Source of the DNA: HyVt-337 sp964428895
GTDB lineage: Bacteria; Planctomycetota; Phycisphaerae; SM23-33
Assembly (NCBI GenBank): GCA_964428895.1
Contig: CAYRZU010000075.1
Span: 1-15,640 of the forward strand
Length of the DNA: 15,640 nucleotides
Reading direction: 5' to 3'
Shown here: piece after piece, positions 1-7,299 of the stretch
How positions within the stretch are numbered: position 1 is the stretch's first letter
How the letters are laid out: each line of letters opens with the position of its first letter
Translations under genes and position numbers: made by a program
Notes under the pieces: model-generated
What the model was told of the DNA's origin: nothing
Database searches by the model: none
What the model saw: the letters and a program-made list of their open reading frames with translations, nothing else

Positions 1-777
1 TACGACGAGGTAGGCTGCCCGTTCGAGTCGCCGGAAGAAGGGCTGGCGCTGGACTTCGAGGCGACCTACGGCCGGCACGACCATGTGGCACTCGTGAAGC
101 GATTCAACGATCAGTGGCACTCCCAGCGCGAGGCGTTCCCGGATGCCGTGAACACGACCGGCATCTACACCACGCTGATGAGCGGCTTGATCTGCATCTT
201 TGGCTGGGACATGCTGCTGACCATGGCGGGAGAAGACCCGGAAGGGTTCGGCCGCCTCTGCGACCGCTACGCCGAATGGAACCAACAGTTCTATGACGCC
301 GCGGCCGACAGTGAGAGCCCCGTTCTCTACTGCCACGATGACATCGTCTGGACCGAAGGGGCGTTTCTGCATCCGGACTTCTACCGCGCCCACATCTTCC
401 CCAACTTCAAACGCATGTGGGCCCCGGCCGTCGAAGCCGGCAAGAAGATCCTCTTCACCGGCGACGGCGACTACGCCCAGTTCGCCAAAGACATCGCCGC
501 CTGCGGCAATGCGGGCTTCTGGTTCGAGTGCTTCACCGATCTGAAATACATGACCGAAACGTTCGGCCGAACGCACATCCTGATCGGCAACGGCGACTGT
601 CGGCCGTTGACGTTCGGCACGAAAGAGGACATCCGCGCCGAAGTGAAGCGTTGCATCGATCTCGGCCGCGACTGCCCCGGCTACTTCATGTGCATTTCCG
701 GCCACATCCCCGCCAACATCCCCCTCGAAAACGCCCTGCATTACTACGACGTCTACTGCGAACTCAGTCAACGGTAA
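1..777 (+). CDS. Uroporphyrinogen decarboxylase superfamily protein (5' partial)
   Basis: The reading frame is open from the first base, so the start lies left of the window and 258 residues of the C-terminal part are visible. The fold is recognisable as the URO-D superfamily (HemE, MtaA and CmuA type methyltransferases): a segment with YCHDDIVWTEG, then a long helix ending in AGKKILFTGDGDY, then GNGDCRPLTFGTKEDI, and finally ISGHIPANIPLENA, the family's C-terminal signature. The usual zinc motif of the methyltransferase branch (a His-x-Cys in the strand occupied here by LFTGDGD, and a Cys near the C-terminal SG) is absent. The SGH instead resembles the LGHG of true HemE. A heme role is not implied, because distant paralogues without known substrate are common in planctomycetes. 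The substrate is unknown. The gene ends before a strong hairpin and converges with purH. Family assignment is confident; specific function is not. Confidence 0.8.
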   Translation, partial: YDEVGCPFESPEEGLALDFEATYGRHDHVALVKRFNDQWHSQREAFPDAVNTTGIYTTLMSGLICIFGWDMLLTMAGEDPEGFGRLCDRYAEWNQQFYDAAADSESPVLYCHDDIVWTEGAFLHPDFYRAHIFPNFKRMWAPAVEAGKKILFTGDGDYAQFAKDIAACGNAGFWFECFTDLKYMTETFGRTHILIGNGDCRPLTFGTKEDIRAEVKRCIDLGRDCPGYFMCISGHIPANIPLENALHYYDVYCELSQR

Positions 778-790
778 GGGCGCAAAGAAA

Positions 791-816
791 CGCGGCGGGA
801 CAGGAGCCCCGCCGCG
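791..816. terminator. Hairpin between convergent genes, probable bidirectional terminator
   Basis: A perfect 9-bp stem (CGCGGCGGG at 791-799, CCCGCCGCG at 808-816) with an 8-base loop lies 13 bases after the stop of the URO-D gene and 54 bases beyond the stop of purH. Read leftward it is followed by TTTCTTTG, and read rightward by a weaker GTCTTCTT tract, so it could end transcription from both sides. The T tracts are interrupted, so termination strength is uncertain. Confidence 0.6.
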
Positions 817-835
817 CTGGGTCTTCTTGGCATCG

Positions 836-859
836 CATGCCCACGCGAGGGTGGGCATG
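836..859. repeat. Intergenic palindrome CATGCCCAC / GTGGGCATG
   Basis: A perfect 9-bp inverted repeat (836-844 and 851-859) with a 6-base GC-rich loop sits between the terminator hairpin and the purH stop codon. It resembles short palindromes I associate with intergenic regions of planctomycete genomes, which would make it a REP-like dispersed element. Only one copy is present here, so dispersal cannot be shown. It could also act as a second terminator stem for purH. Confidence 0.45.
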
Positions 860-870
860 GCGCCCAAGCA

Positions 871-2496
871 TCAATGATTAAAGTGCCTGGCGCCGGTGAA
901 GATCATGGTTAGGTTGAGTTCATCGGCTCGGGCGATCACGTCGTCATCCTTCTTGCTGCCGCCGGGCTCGATCACGGCGGTGGCGCCGGCTTCGACGGCC
1001 CAGTCAAGCGAATCGGGGAAGGGGAAGAACGCATCCGAGGCCAACGCGCAGCCGGCGGTGTCCACCACGTCGCCGCCGCCGTATTGGGCGGCGATCATGC
1101 CGGCGAGCCTGGCCGAATTGACGCGGCTCATTTGGCCGGCGCCGGCCCCGAGCAGGGCGTTGTCCTTGGCTAGCACGATGGCGTTGGATTTGGTGTGCTT
1201 GGCCACAATCCAGGCGAAGCGAATGTCGGCCAGTTCCTGGTCGGTCGGCTGACGTTTGGTGACGACCTTCCAGTCATCCTCATTGCAGCCCAGCAGGTCG
1301 CGGTCCTGAATGATGGCGCCGCCGACGACGTACTTGATGAATTTCTCAGAATTGGTCGTGCCCGTCAGGGGGCCCACTTCCAAGAGACGCACTTCAGGCC
1401 CCCAGCCCTTGCGGGCCTGGATGATCTTGACGGCGTCGCCTTCGAAGCTCGGTGCGGCGACGATTTCGGCGTAGAAGCCGCCCGCGCCGGCGGCCTTGCC
1501 CCATCGCTGGTAGGTTTCGACGATGGCGGCGGCGAGGTCTTCGGTGACGGGCCGGTTGACGGCGATGATGCCGCCCATCGCGGCGTTGACGTCGCCGAAG
1601 TAGGCTTTGCGGTAGGCTTCGGCCAGGTCGTCATCGACCGCGCAACCGGCCGGGTTGGCGTGCTTGATGATGGCCACCGCAGGTTGGTCGAAATCCTTGA
1701 CCAGTTCCAGGGCGCCGTTGGCGTCGAAGTAGTTGTTGTAGCTGATGGGCTTGCCGCCCAGCAGCTTGGCTCGGCCGATGCAGGGCTCGGCGGCGTCCGG
1801 GCTGACATAGAACGCGCCGCGTTGGTGCGGGTTCTCGCCGTAGCGGAGGTCGGCCACCTTGGTGAAGCTGAAGGCCATCCGATCGGGGAAGTCCTGACCG
1901 GTCTGGTCGGCCAGATAGCGGCTGATAACCGTATCGTAGTGGCACGTCAGGGCGAAGGCCTGGTGGGCGAACGCCTGCCGCGTTTCGAAGCTGACGGCCC
2001 CATCGTTGGCGGCCATTTCCGAGAGCACCTGCTCGTACTGATCGGGGCTGGTCACCACGGTGACGAACTTGTGGTTCTTGGCTGAGGCCCGAATCAGGGT
2101 GGGCCCGCCGATGTCGATCATTTCGACGGCGTCGGCGAGGGTGCAGCCGTCCTTGGCGATGGCGTCCTCGAACGGGTATAGGCTCACGCAGACCAGGTCG
2201 AGCGGCTGCAGTTCGTACTTCTCGATGTCGGCGAGGTGGTCGGGGTCGTCGCGCAGGGCCAGGATCGCTCCGTGGACCTTCGGGTGCAGCGTGACCACGC
2301 GATGACCGAGCATGGCCGGGTAGCCGGTCCATTCGGCCACATCGGTGACCTCGACGCCGGCGGCGGCGATGGCCTTGGCGGTTCCGCCCGATGAGATGAT
2401 CTGCGTTCCCTGGTCGGCCAGGGCCTTGGCGAACTCGGCGATGCCGGTCTTATCGAAGACGCTGATCAACGCACGCCGAATGGTGACACCTTCCAT
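871..2496 (-). CDS. purH: Bifunctional AICAR formyltransferase / IMP cyclohydrolase PurH
   Basis: This enzyme catalyses the last two steps of de novo purine synthesis in the cytoplasm: formylation of AICAR with 10-formyl-THF, then ring closure to IMP. The 541 residues are close to the usual bacterial length (about 510-530). Residues 1-200 form the MGS-like cyclohydrolase domain (ISVFDKTG, SSGGTA, TLHPKVHG, SLYPF, IDIGGPTLIRASAKNH). The rest is the formyltransferase domain, with RYGENPHQ at 218-225, the catalytic KH pair at 278-279, TKRQPT, SNAIVLAKD, GAGAGQMSRV, ASDAFFPF and the terminal TGARHFNH. One oddity is that the conserved RVKTLHP of the cyclohydrolase reads RVVTLHP (Val68), losing a lysine usually found there, while Tyr107, Asp128 and Lys140 are kept. 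The ATG start is fixed by AAGGAGAG six bases upstream. It lies 45 bases downstream of the lipoprotein gene on the same strand, so co-transcription is likely. Confidence 0.97.
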   Translation of the reverse strand: MEGVTIRRALISVFDKTGIAEFAKALADQGTQIISSGGTAKAIAAAGVEVTDVAEWTGYPAMLGHRVVTLHPKVHGAILALRDDPDHLADIEKYELQPLDLVCVSLYPFEDAIAKDGCTLADAVEMIDIGGPTLIRASAKNHKFVTVVTSPDQYEQVLSEMAANDGAVSFETRQAFAHQAFALTCHYDTVISRYLADQTGQDFPDRMAFSFTKVADLRYGENPHQRGAFYVSPDAAEPCIGRAKLLGGKPISYNNYFDANGALELVKDFDQPAVAIIKHANPAGCAVDDDLAEAYRKAYFGDVNAAMGGIIAVNRPVTEDLAAAIVETYQRWGKAAGAGGFYAEIVAAPSFEGDAVKIIQARKGWGPEVRLLEVGPLTGTTNSEKFIKYVVGGAIIQDRDLLGCNEDDWKVVTKRQPTDQELADIRFAWIVAKHTKSNAIVLAKDNALLGAGAGQMSRVNSARLAGMIAAQYGGGDVVDTAGCALASDAFFPFPDSLDWAVEAGATAVIEPGGSKKDDDVIARADELNLTMIFTGARHFNH

Positions 2497-2541
2497 GGCG
2501 ATCTCTCCTTTGAGGTGTGAATCGTCCCAGTCTTACTCGTG

Positions 2542-3867
2542 TTATCGCGGCCTCGGTGTGGCTCGCAGCATTTCAGCGGTCAAGGGTTCGGCGTCGATCG
2601 GACGGAGGCAACGAAGCTGACCGTCTTTCGTGCCGATAAACAGGGCCGGCGCGGTGGTGTTCCGGACGAACAGGTCGAAGTCCGCTAATGACACGGAGAC
2701 CTTGATCTCACCGGTGGTTTCATTGACGACGTGCAGGATCTTATTCTTGTCGAGCACGTAGACGTCTTCATCGATGACGGCCAGGACCCGTCGGCCGTCG
2801 GGCATGTTCCATCGCTCCTTGCCGGTGAACAGATTAATCGCGTAGAGGCGGTCACTATCGGCGTACTGGAAGACGGTGCTCTCGGCCACCTGAATGGGCT
2901 GACGGCAGGCGCCGCGGGCGGAGAAAGGCTCTTCCCACAGGGGCGCGCCGCTGAGGGGATCGAAGGCGTAGATGCGCATGTCTTCGCAGGGCACGAAGGC
3001 TCCGCGCGGGCCCACGTAGAAGGTCGTCGTGATCGGTCCGCCGGTGGCCTGGCTCCAGACGACCTTATGGATGGGGGTCAGTTGGATCGCGAAGAACAGG
3101 TTGTTCTCGCCTCCGACGTAGACGAAGTTGTTGTAGTACCCCGGCGGCGCCGTCACCAGATCGTCATTGACGATTTCCCAGGCGGAAATGCCCTCGGCCA
3201 ACCGGATCGCGGCGATCTCGCCGCCCGAGGACGCCACGAAGAAGTTCGCGCCGTCTGTGGATCCGCCGGTATTGGCCGCGAAGGTAAAGGGGATCTGCGC
3301 GGGCGTGCGCACGACCCGCCCCGTGGTGCGATCGAACACCATCAGGCCGGTCAGGGTGTTGATCATGACCAGGTCGAAGGGAATGACGTCTTCGATGGTC
3401 TTGGGGTCCAAGATACCGTCGATGCCGACCACGTTGTCGGGCAAGGGGACCTCGTCGGCGTGGACGGGCTCGTAAACGGTCAGCCCCGGTTCGGCGATCT
3501 GGTGTCGCCAGGTCGGCACGCCGGTCTTGGCCGCGACGGTCAGCAAGTAGTTATCGTTGGTCAGGCAGTAGAGGTTCTCGTCGAGTTGGACCATGCGCTC
3601 GACGGTCTCGCCGGGGTAGAGATCCAGGCCGTGGCTCCAGTAGTACTTCAGCCCGGCTGCGGCGATGTCCTCTTCGGGGATGATTACCACCGGGGGCTCG
3701 GCGGTCGGGGCGTCCGAGGTGGAATCGTAGGAGGCGGGCCCGACCTCCTGGGTGGTTACGTGTCCGGCCGGTTCGACCGGTTGCAGCACCACCGTGCCGG
3801 GGGTTTCTTCGCAGCCGATGACAACCAGGCACGCTATCAACATCAACCACATCGCCAGAGCTCGCAT
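2542..3867 (-). CDS. PQQ-type beta-propeller lipoprotein
   Basis: A 441-residue secreted lipoprotein. The N-terminus is a lipoprotein signal peptide (residues 1-18, hydrophobic core LMLIACLVV) ending in VIGC with Cys19 as the lipidated residue. A Thr/Pro-rich linker follows to about residue 60, then repeated propeller blades of the PQQ-like (COG1520, BamB-like) type: LYCLTNDNYLLTVAAKTG..TW near 99-120, IYAFDPLSGAPLW, LYAINLFTGKERW and ILHVVNETTG. Such propellers are protein-interaction or scaffold domains; blade similarity alone does not show quinone binding. I chose the ATG at 3867, not the longer frame up to 4083, because it gives a proper signal peptide and has AGAGGAG just upstream. The extended 72 residues are Arg/Pro-rich and overlap the next gene. 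It sits between the 91-residue gene and purH on one strand. The link to purine synthesis is unexplained. Confidence 0.85.
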   Translation of the reverse strand: MRALAMWLMLIACLVVIGCEETPGTVVLQPVEPAGHVTTQEVGPASYDSTSDAPTAEPPVVIIPEEDIAAAGLKYYWSHGLDLYPGETVERMVQLDENLYCLTNDNYLLTVAAKTGVPTWRHQIAEPGLTVYEPVHADEVPLPDNVVGIDGILDPKTIEDVIPFDLVMINTLTGLMVFDRTTGRVVRTPAQIPFTFAANTGGSTDGANFFVASSGGEIAAIRLAEGISAWEIVNDDLVTAPPGYYNNFVYVGGENNLFFAIQLTPIHKVVWSQATGGPITTTFYVGPRGAFVPCEDMRIYAFDPLSGAPLWEEPFSARGACRQPIQVAESTVFQYADSDRLYAINLFTGKERWNMPDGRRVLAVIDEDVYVLDKNKILHVVNETTGEIKVSVSLADFDLFVRNTTAPALFIGTKDGQLRCLRPIDAEPLTAEMLRATPRPR

Positions 3868-3917
3868 GGATTCACTCCTCTTGCTGGCCGATCCCCACGG
3901 CCGGTTCGGCTCGGGGG

Positions 3918-4193
3918 TCATGGCTCGACGTCCACATGGTCCGTCAAATCGACGCCGACCGATCGTTCGAAGTCTCGCAGGCGCCCGATGCGCTCCAGGT
4001 CGTCGGCAATTCGGTGGGCGAGTTTGAAGATATACGGTCGGCCTTCCAGGCGGGCCCGGAGGTCCTTCTCCATTTCGTCCCAACTGCCGTCGTACAATTC
4101 GTGGCGGAGCACAACGAGCATACGCTCTTCGCTCGTCATGGCTCCGACGAAGCGACGAACTTCCTGGCGAACGTCTGGTGAAACGTCGCCCAC
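3918..4193 (-). CDS. Small protein of unknown function (91 residues)
   Basis: I do not recognise a named family. The protein is soluble, charged and probably mostly helical, with no signal peptide, membrane segment or cysteine pair. Its core around residues 20-75 (SEERMLVVLRHELYDGSW, EMEKDLRARLEG, YIFKLAHRIADDLERIGRLRDFE) looks like a conserved domain, not chance sequence. It starts with GTG, preceded by AAAGG about eight bases upstream, and stops 50 bases before the lipoprotein start. A candidate promoter lies upstream, making it the first gene of a probable three-gene unit with the lipoprotein and purH. It may be a lineage-specific conserved protein of planctomycetes, which is recall of style and not a search result. 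Confidence 0.7.
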   Translation of the reverse strand: MGDVSPDVRQEVRRFVGAMTSEERMLVVLRHELYDGSWDEMEKDLRARLEGRPYIFKLAHRIADDLERIGRLRDFERSVGVDLTDHVDVEP

Positions 4194-4247
4194 GTGACCA
4201 ACCTTTCTCGCCGGCCTGGCGATCGCCCGAGATTCATTCGGGTGACT

Positions 4248-4276
4248 AATCTAAGTACCTGCAGAATAGTTTGCAA
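4248..4276 (-). promoter_or_regulatory. Candidate sigma-70-type promoter of the purH-containing operon
   Basis: On the minus strand a TTGCAA box (4276-4271) is followed after 17 bases by TAGATT (4253-4248), each matching four of six consensus positions. The -10 box lies 55 bases before the GTG start of the 91-residue gene. The stretch is AT-rich compared with its surroundings. It is the only plausible promoter I see for this leftward unit, but it is a pattern match only. Confidence 0.4.
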
Positions 4277-4305
4277 CGGGTTTGTCGGTCCAGGGCAAAA
4301 CAGCG

Positions 4306-4320
4306 GGTCCGAGGCGGACC
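4306..4320 (-). terminator. Weak hairpin downstream of the GGDEF/HD-GYP gene
   Basis: A 6-bp perfect stem (GGTCCG, CGGACC) with a 3-base loop lies 20 bases past the stop of the signalling gene. Reading leftward it is followed by CGCTGTTTTG, a short T tract. It would separate this gene from the operon promoter just downstream. The stem is short and the tract poor, so this is tentative. Confidence 0.35.
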
Positions 4321-4339
4321 GGAGGGAGGATGAGTCTAC

Positions 4340-6421
4340 TTATGACGTGGTCGTCGCCCGATAGTCGTCGACGTGGCAGAACGAGGGCCCGTGGCGTTCG
4401 GCCAGGGCCACGAAGGCCTCGACCAAGGCCGGGTCGAAGTGCGAGCCGGCGGACCGATGCAGTTCGGCCAGGGCGTCATCGGCGCTCATGGCTTTTCGCC
4501 ACGGGCGCGAGGTGGTCATGGCATCGAAGGCGTCGGCAATGCACAGAATCCGGGCCGGCAGGGGGATCGCCGCTCCGGCCAGTCCGTCCGGGTAACCTTG
4601 GCCGTCGTATCGCTCGTGATGGTGACGGACCGCGGGCGTCTCTTGCTCCAGAAAGGCCATGCCCTCCATCAACCGGGCCGAAATGACCGGATGTTGGCGG
4701 AGCAGGCGGGTCTGCTCGTCGCTCAATCGTCCCTGGCAGGCCACCAGGCTGTCGGGCAAGGTCAGCATGCCGATGTCGTGAAGCATCGCGGCGGTCTCGA
4801 TATGATTGACCACGCGGTCGGCCAACTTGATCTCCCGGGCCAGCAAGGCCGCGTACCGCTGGACCTTCTGGGCGTGGTCGGCCATGTGAGGATTGCGGGC
4901 CTCGAGGACCTCGACCACCTCCGACATGGCATTGAGAAACAGGCCCTTGAACTGGCCGTCGAGGCCGGCCAGTTTCTTGCACAGCCGACTGACCTGTCGG
5001 TCGCCATGCTCGGCCGAGGGGGCCAGGCCGTTGACGTCCTGGGCCTTGACCAGGCGGTTCCGGCCTTGTTCCTTGGCCTGATAGAGGGCGCGGTCGGCGG
5101 CGGCTTGCATGGCGTCGGCGGTGTTGACGCCGCTGACGTTTAGGTCGGTCAACCCCATGGATACCGAGGTCTGAAGGACGAGCGACCCGACCCGCACCTC
5201 GCGGCCGCAGATGGTCCGGCGAATACGCTCGGCGAGGGCTTCGGCGTCGTGGCAGGTGGTCTCGGGCAGGAGGACGGCGAACTCGTCACCGCCCAGGCGG
5301 GCGGCCATGTCGGCTTGGCGGCAGGCGTCGTCCAGGGCCTTGGCGATAATCTTGAGCAAGTCGTCGCCGGCTTGGTGCCCGGCGGAATCGTTGACGGCCT
5401 TGAAGAAGTCGACGTCCAGCACGATCAGCGACAGCGGACGATTGTATCGCCTGGCCTGCACGTAGAAGGCCTCGAGCACTTCGGTGAAGTACCGGCGATT
5501 GGCCAGGCCGGTCAATTCGTCGGTCCGTGACATTTCGGCCAGATGATCGAAGGCGGCTTCGAGGTGACGGGCCAGCGCCAGGGACTCGCCGTGGAGGTGG
5601 TGGGTCAGGTCCTTGGGGACGTCGCCGTAGCTAAGGTCCTTCAGCCGCTTCAACAAACGATAGTTAGGCCCGGCCACCAGGGCGTGGACGCCGAGGATGA
5701 TCAGAGAGGCCAATCCCACCGATAACGCCAATACGATCAGTACGATCCTGCGAGAGGTCACCGCCTGCCGATGGATCTGGCGGACCGGTACGGTGGCTTG
5801 GAAGTGTCCCAGGTCCTCGCCGGCCGAACCCACCGCAGGCCAGGAGACCGCCAGGATTGCATCGTTCCGGACCCACCACATTTGGTGATCCGGGCGGGCC
5901 GCCGGGAGAATGCCCGCCGGCGAGATCTGCCCCTGGACAACCCCCACGCCTTCGGGCAAGACGTCCTCGACCGGGCTGGCCAGCCACATCCACGCGGAGG
6001 GGCCGTGCTCGCCGGCGGGCAGGGCACGCCCGGCAAAGACCACGGCTTGGCCGCCGATCTGGGCCAGGCCTCCGGCCGCTGATGCGTGCGGGGATGCCGC
6101 CCCGCCCTCTTGTGGCGCCGAGGTATCGGTGGTCCAGGCGACCTCTGCTCCGGCCAGGTCAGCGATGTCGCGGCACTGCTGATCCGTGGGGCGATCGGCC
6201 AGCTCCGTAAGCCGAAGCGCCTGAGCCAGGCGGGTTCGTTCGTTGTGAAGGGCCTGGACCACCCCCTGATCGATCTGGGCGGCCTGCTCCCCAAGGGCCA
6301 CTACCTGGATCTTCTCCATGTGGGGCTGTAGGTAGCACATGTCCAGGAAGAAGATGCCCGCTACGGCGACTACCGCCAGGATCAGCAGAATGCCCGGTGA
6401 CGTCAGTTTCAGCGAGCCCAA
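4340..6421 (-). CDS. Membrane-bound GGDEF / HD-GYP protein (c-di-GMP synthesis and breakdown)
   Basis: A 693-residue inner-membrane signalling enzyme. Membrane segments lie at about 9-27 and 225-250, flanking a predicted extracytoplasmic sensor region (about 30-220) that I cannot assign to a domain, though its placement is that of a CHASE-type sensor. A short HAMP-like linker follows. The GGDEF domain (about 295-460) has the intact active motif GGDEF at 377-381 and an RxxD inhibitory site (RQAD, 368-371). The HD-GYP domain (about 500-680) keeps His548-Asp549 (LHDIG), HHERYDGQGYP at 601-611 and IADAFDAMTTSRPW. Both opposing activities therefore appear possible in one protein: diguanylate cyclase and c-di-GMP phosphodiesterase. 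The start is TTG with AAAGG eight bases upstream; no later start would keep the first membrane helix. It lies 158 bases downstream of a response regulator gene on the same strand, probably a functional pair. Confidence 0.93.
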   Translation of the reverse strand: MGSLKLTSPGILLILAVVAVAGIFFLDMCYLQPHMEKIQVVALGEQAAQIDQGVVQALHNERTRLAQALRLTELADRPTDQQCRDIADLAGAEVAWTTDTSAPQEGGAASPHASAAGGLAQIGGQAVVFAGRALPAGEHGPSAWMWLASPVEDVLPEGVGVVQGQISPAGILPAARPDHQMWWVRNDAILAVSWPAVGSAGEDLGHFQATVPVRQIHRQAVTSRRIVLIVLALSVGLASLIILGVHALVAGPNYRLLKRLKDLSYGDVPKDLTHHLHGESLALARHLEAAFDHLAEMSRTDELTGLANRRYFTEVLEAFYVQARRYNRPLSLIVLDVDFFKAVNDSAGHQAGDDLLKIIAKALDDACRQADMAARLGGDEFAVLLPETTCHDAEALAERIRRTICGREVRVGSLVLQTSVSMGLTDLNVSGVNTADAMQAAADRALYQAKEQGRNRLVKAQDVNGLAPSAEHGDRQVSRLCKKLAGLDGQFKGLFLNAMSEVVEVLEARNPHMADHAQKVQRYAALLAREIKLADRVVNHIETAAMLHDIGMLTLPDSLVACQGRLSDEQTRLLRQHPVISARLMEGMAFLEQETPAVRHHHERYDGQGYPDGLAGAAIPLPARILCIADAFDAMTTSRPWRKAMSADDALAELHRSAGSHFDPALVEAFVALAERHGPSFCHVDDYRATTTS

Positions 6422-6535
6422 AGATCAGACCTTTCGTTTCGCCGGCGGCCAGGCCTTGATGTGTGTAGAGAGACCTGGCAGAAGCGGCACTTATGAATTC
6501 GGACTCAGAGAGGTCAGAATTGAGGTGCGGATTGA

Positions 6536-6580
6536 CCGATTGGCCCCATCCCGACACGCCCCCGATTGGGCCCGCCCGAC
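6536..6580. repeat. Imperfect 20-base tandem duplication
   Basis: CCGATTGGcCCC..CCCGAC occurs at 6536-6555 and again at 6562-6580, offset by 26 bases, with one substitution and a one-base length difference. It lies between the response regulator stop codon, which the second copy touches, and the GGDEF/HD-GYP gene. It could be a duplicated binding site for the second gene or a chance local duplication. Confidence 0.35.
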
Positions 6581-7224
6581 TAGTGCAGCGACACCAACCC
6601 CCGCCGGACAGCGAACTTAACCAGATTCGTCTGGTCGTGGATGTTCAGCTTCCGCATCAGCCGCATGCGGTGCGTGTCGACGGTCTTGACCGCCAGGCCA
6701 AGCTGTTCGGCGATCTGGCGATTGGTCTTGCCCTCGGCCACGCACTGAAGCACCTGCCGTTCGCGGGTGGTCAGCGACTCGTAGGGGTCTTGATGGTCGC
6801 TCATGTGGTCCAGGACCGTCCGCGGGATGCCCGGGCCCAGGAAATGCTCACCCCGTCCGGCGGCCCGGATGGCTTTGGCTAGTTGCTCCGATGCCGATTC
6901 CTTCAGCAAATAACCAGAGGCGCCGTATTCCAACGCCCGGGCGATGAACTGTTCATCCTCGTACATGCTGAGGATCAGCACCGCCGTGCCCTTGACCTTC
7001 TTGGTCAGGTCGCGGCAGACGTCCAGGCCGTTGAGCCCCGGCATCATGATGTCCAGAACGACCACGTCGGGACACAGCCGTTGGACCTCTTCGACCACCT
7101 TCAGGCCTTCACCGCACTGGCCAACGATGTGCAGGTCGTCCTCTCGGGCCACCAGAGCGGCCAGACCTTCTCGAACCATGGCATGATCATCAGCCAGAAA
7201 AACCGCGATCGCATTATCGGTCAT
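6580..7224 (-). CDS. NarL/FixJ-type response regulator with LuxR DNA-binding domain
   Basis: A 214-residue two-component transcription regulator. The receiver domain (about 6-122) has the acidic pair Asp12-Asp13, phosphoacceptor Asp58 in VVVLDIMMPG, Ser86 in LILSMYED and Lys108 in GYLLKES, so it should be phosphorylatable. A short linker leads to a LuxR-type helix-turn-helix (about 148-213: LTTRERQVLQCVAEGKTNRQIAEQL, where TVDTHR marks the recognition helix). I placed the start at ATG 7224 because the receiver begins there and GAAAGGG precedes it; the frame runs 48 codons further upstream but those residues match no domain. No histidine kinase lies in the window, so its partner is elsewhere. 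The gene before which it stands, a GGDEF/HD-GYP enzyme, may be a target or co-functioning output. Upstream dyads at 7300-7366 may be its own control sites. Confidence 0.93.
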   Translation of the reverse strand: MTDNAIAVFLADDHAMVREGLAALVAREDDLHIVGQCGEGLKVVEEVQRLCPDVVVLDIMMPGLNGLDVCRDLTKKVKGTAVLILSMYEDEQFIARALEYGASGYLLKESASEQLAKAIRAAGRGEHFLGPGIPRTVLDHMSDHQDPYESLTTRERQVLQCVAEGKTNRQIAEQLGLAVKTVDTHRMRLMRKLNIHDQTNLVKFAVRRGLVSLH

Positions 7225-7299
7225 CGCTAAGCCCTTTCGATCGGATTTGCTCTGGCGAGCCGGCTCCCCGATTGCAACGCCTGGCGTCGCCCACTTGTT

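Noticed and set aside
1670..1700. KHANPAG in PurH instead of KHxNPCG as a possible lesion
   Set aside because: The cysteine is not catalytic and the human enzyme, as I recall it, also has PAG here, so this is normal variation.
1195..2085. Plus-strand frame of 296 codons inside purH
   Set aside because: Antisense shadow of a strongly conserved enzyme gene, without motifs.
3868..4083. Upstream extension of the lipoprotein gene by 72 codons
   Set aside because: It would overlap the 91-residue gene, destroys the signal peptide position and is Arg/Pro-rich; the ATG at 3867 has a good ribosome-binding site.
2731..4197. Long plus-strand frame of 488 codons opposite the lipoprotein gene
   Set aside because: Its translation is low-complexity Gly/Asp/Val/Arg with no domain, and the opposite strand encodes a clear signal peptide and propeller blades. 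Long antisense frames are expected at this GC content.
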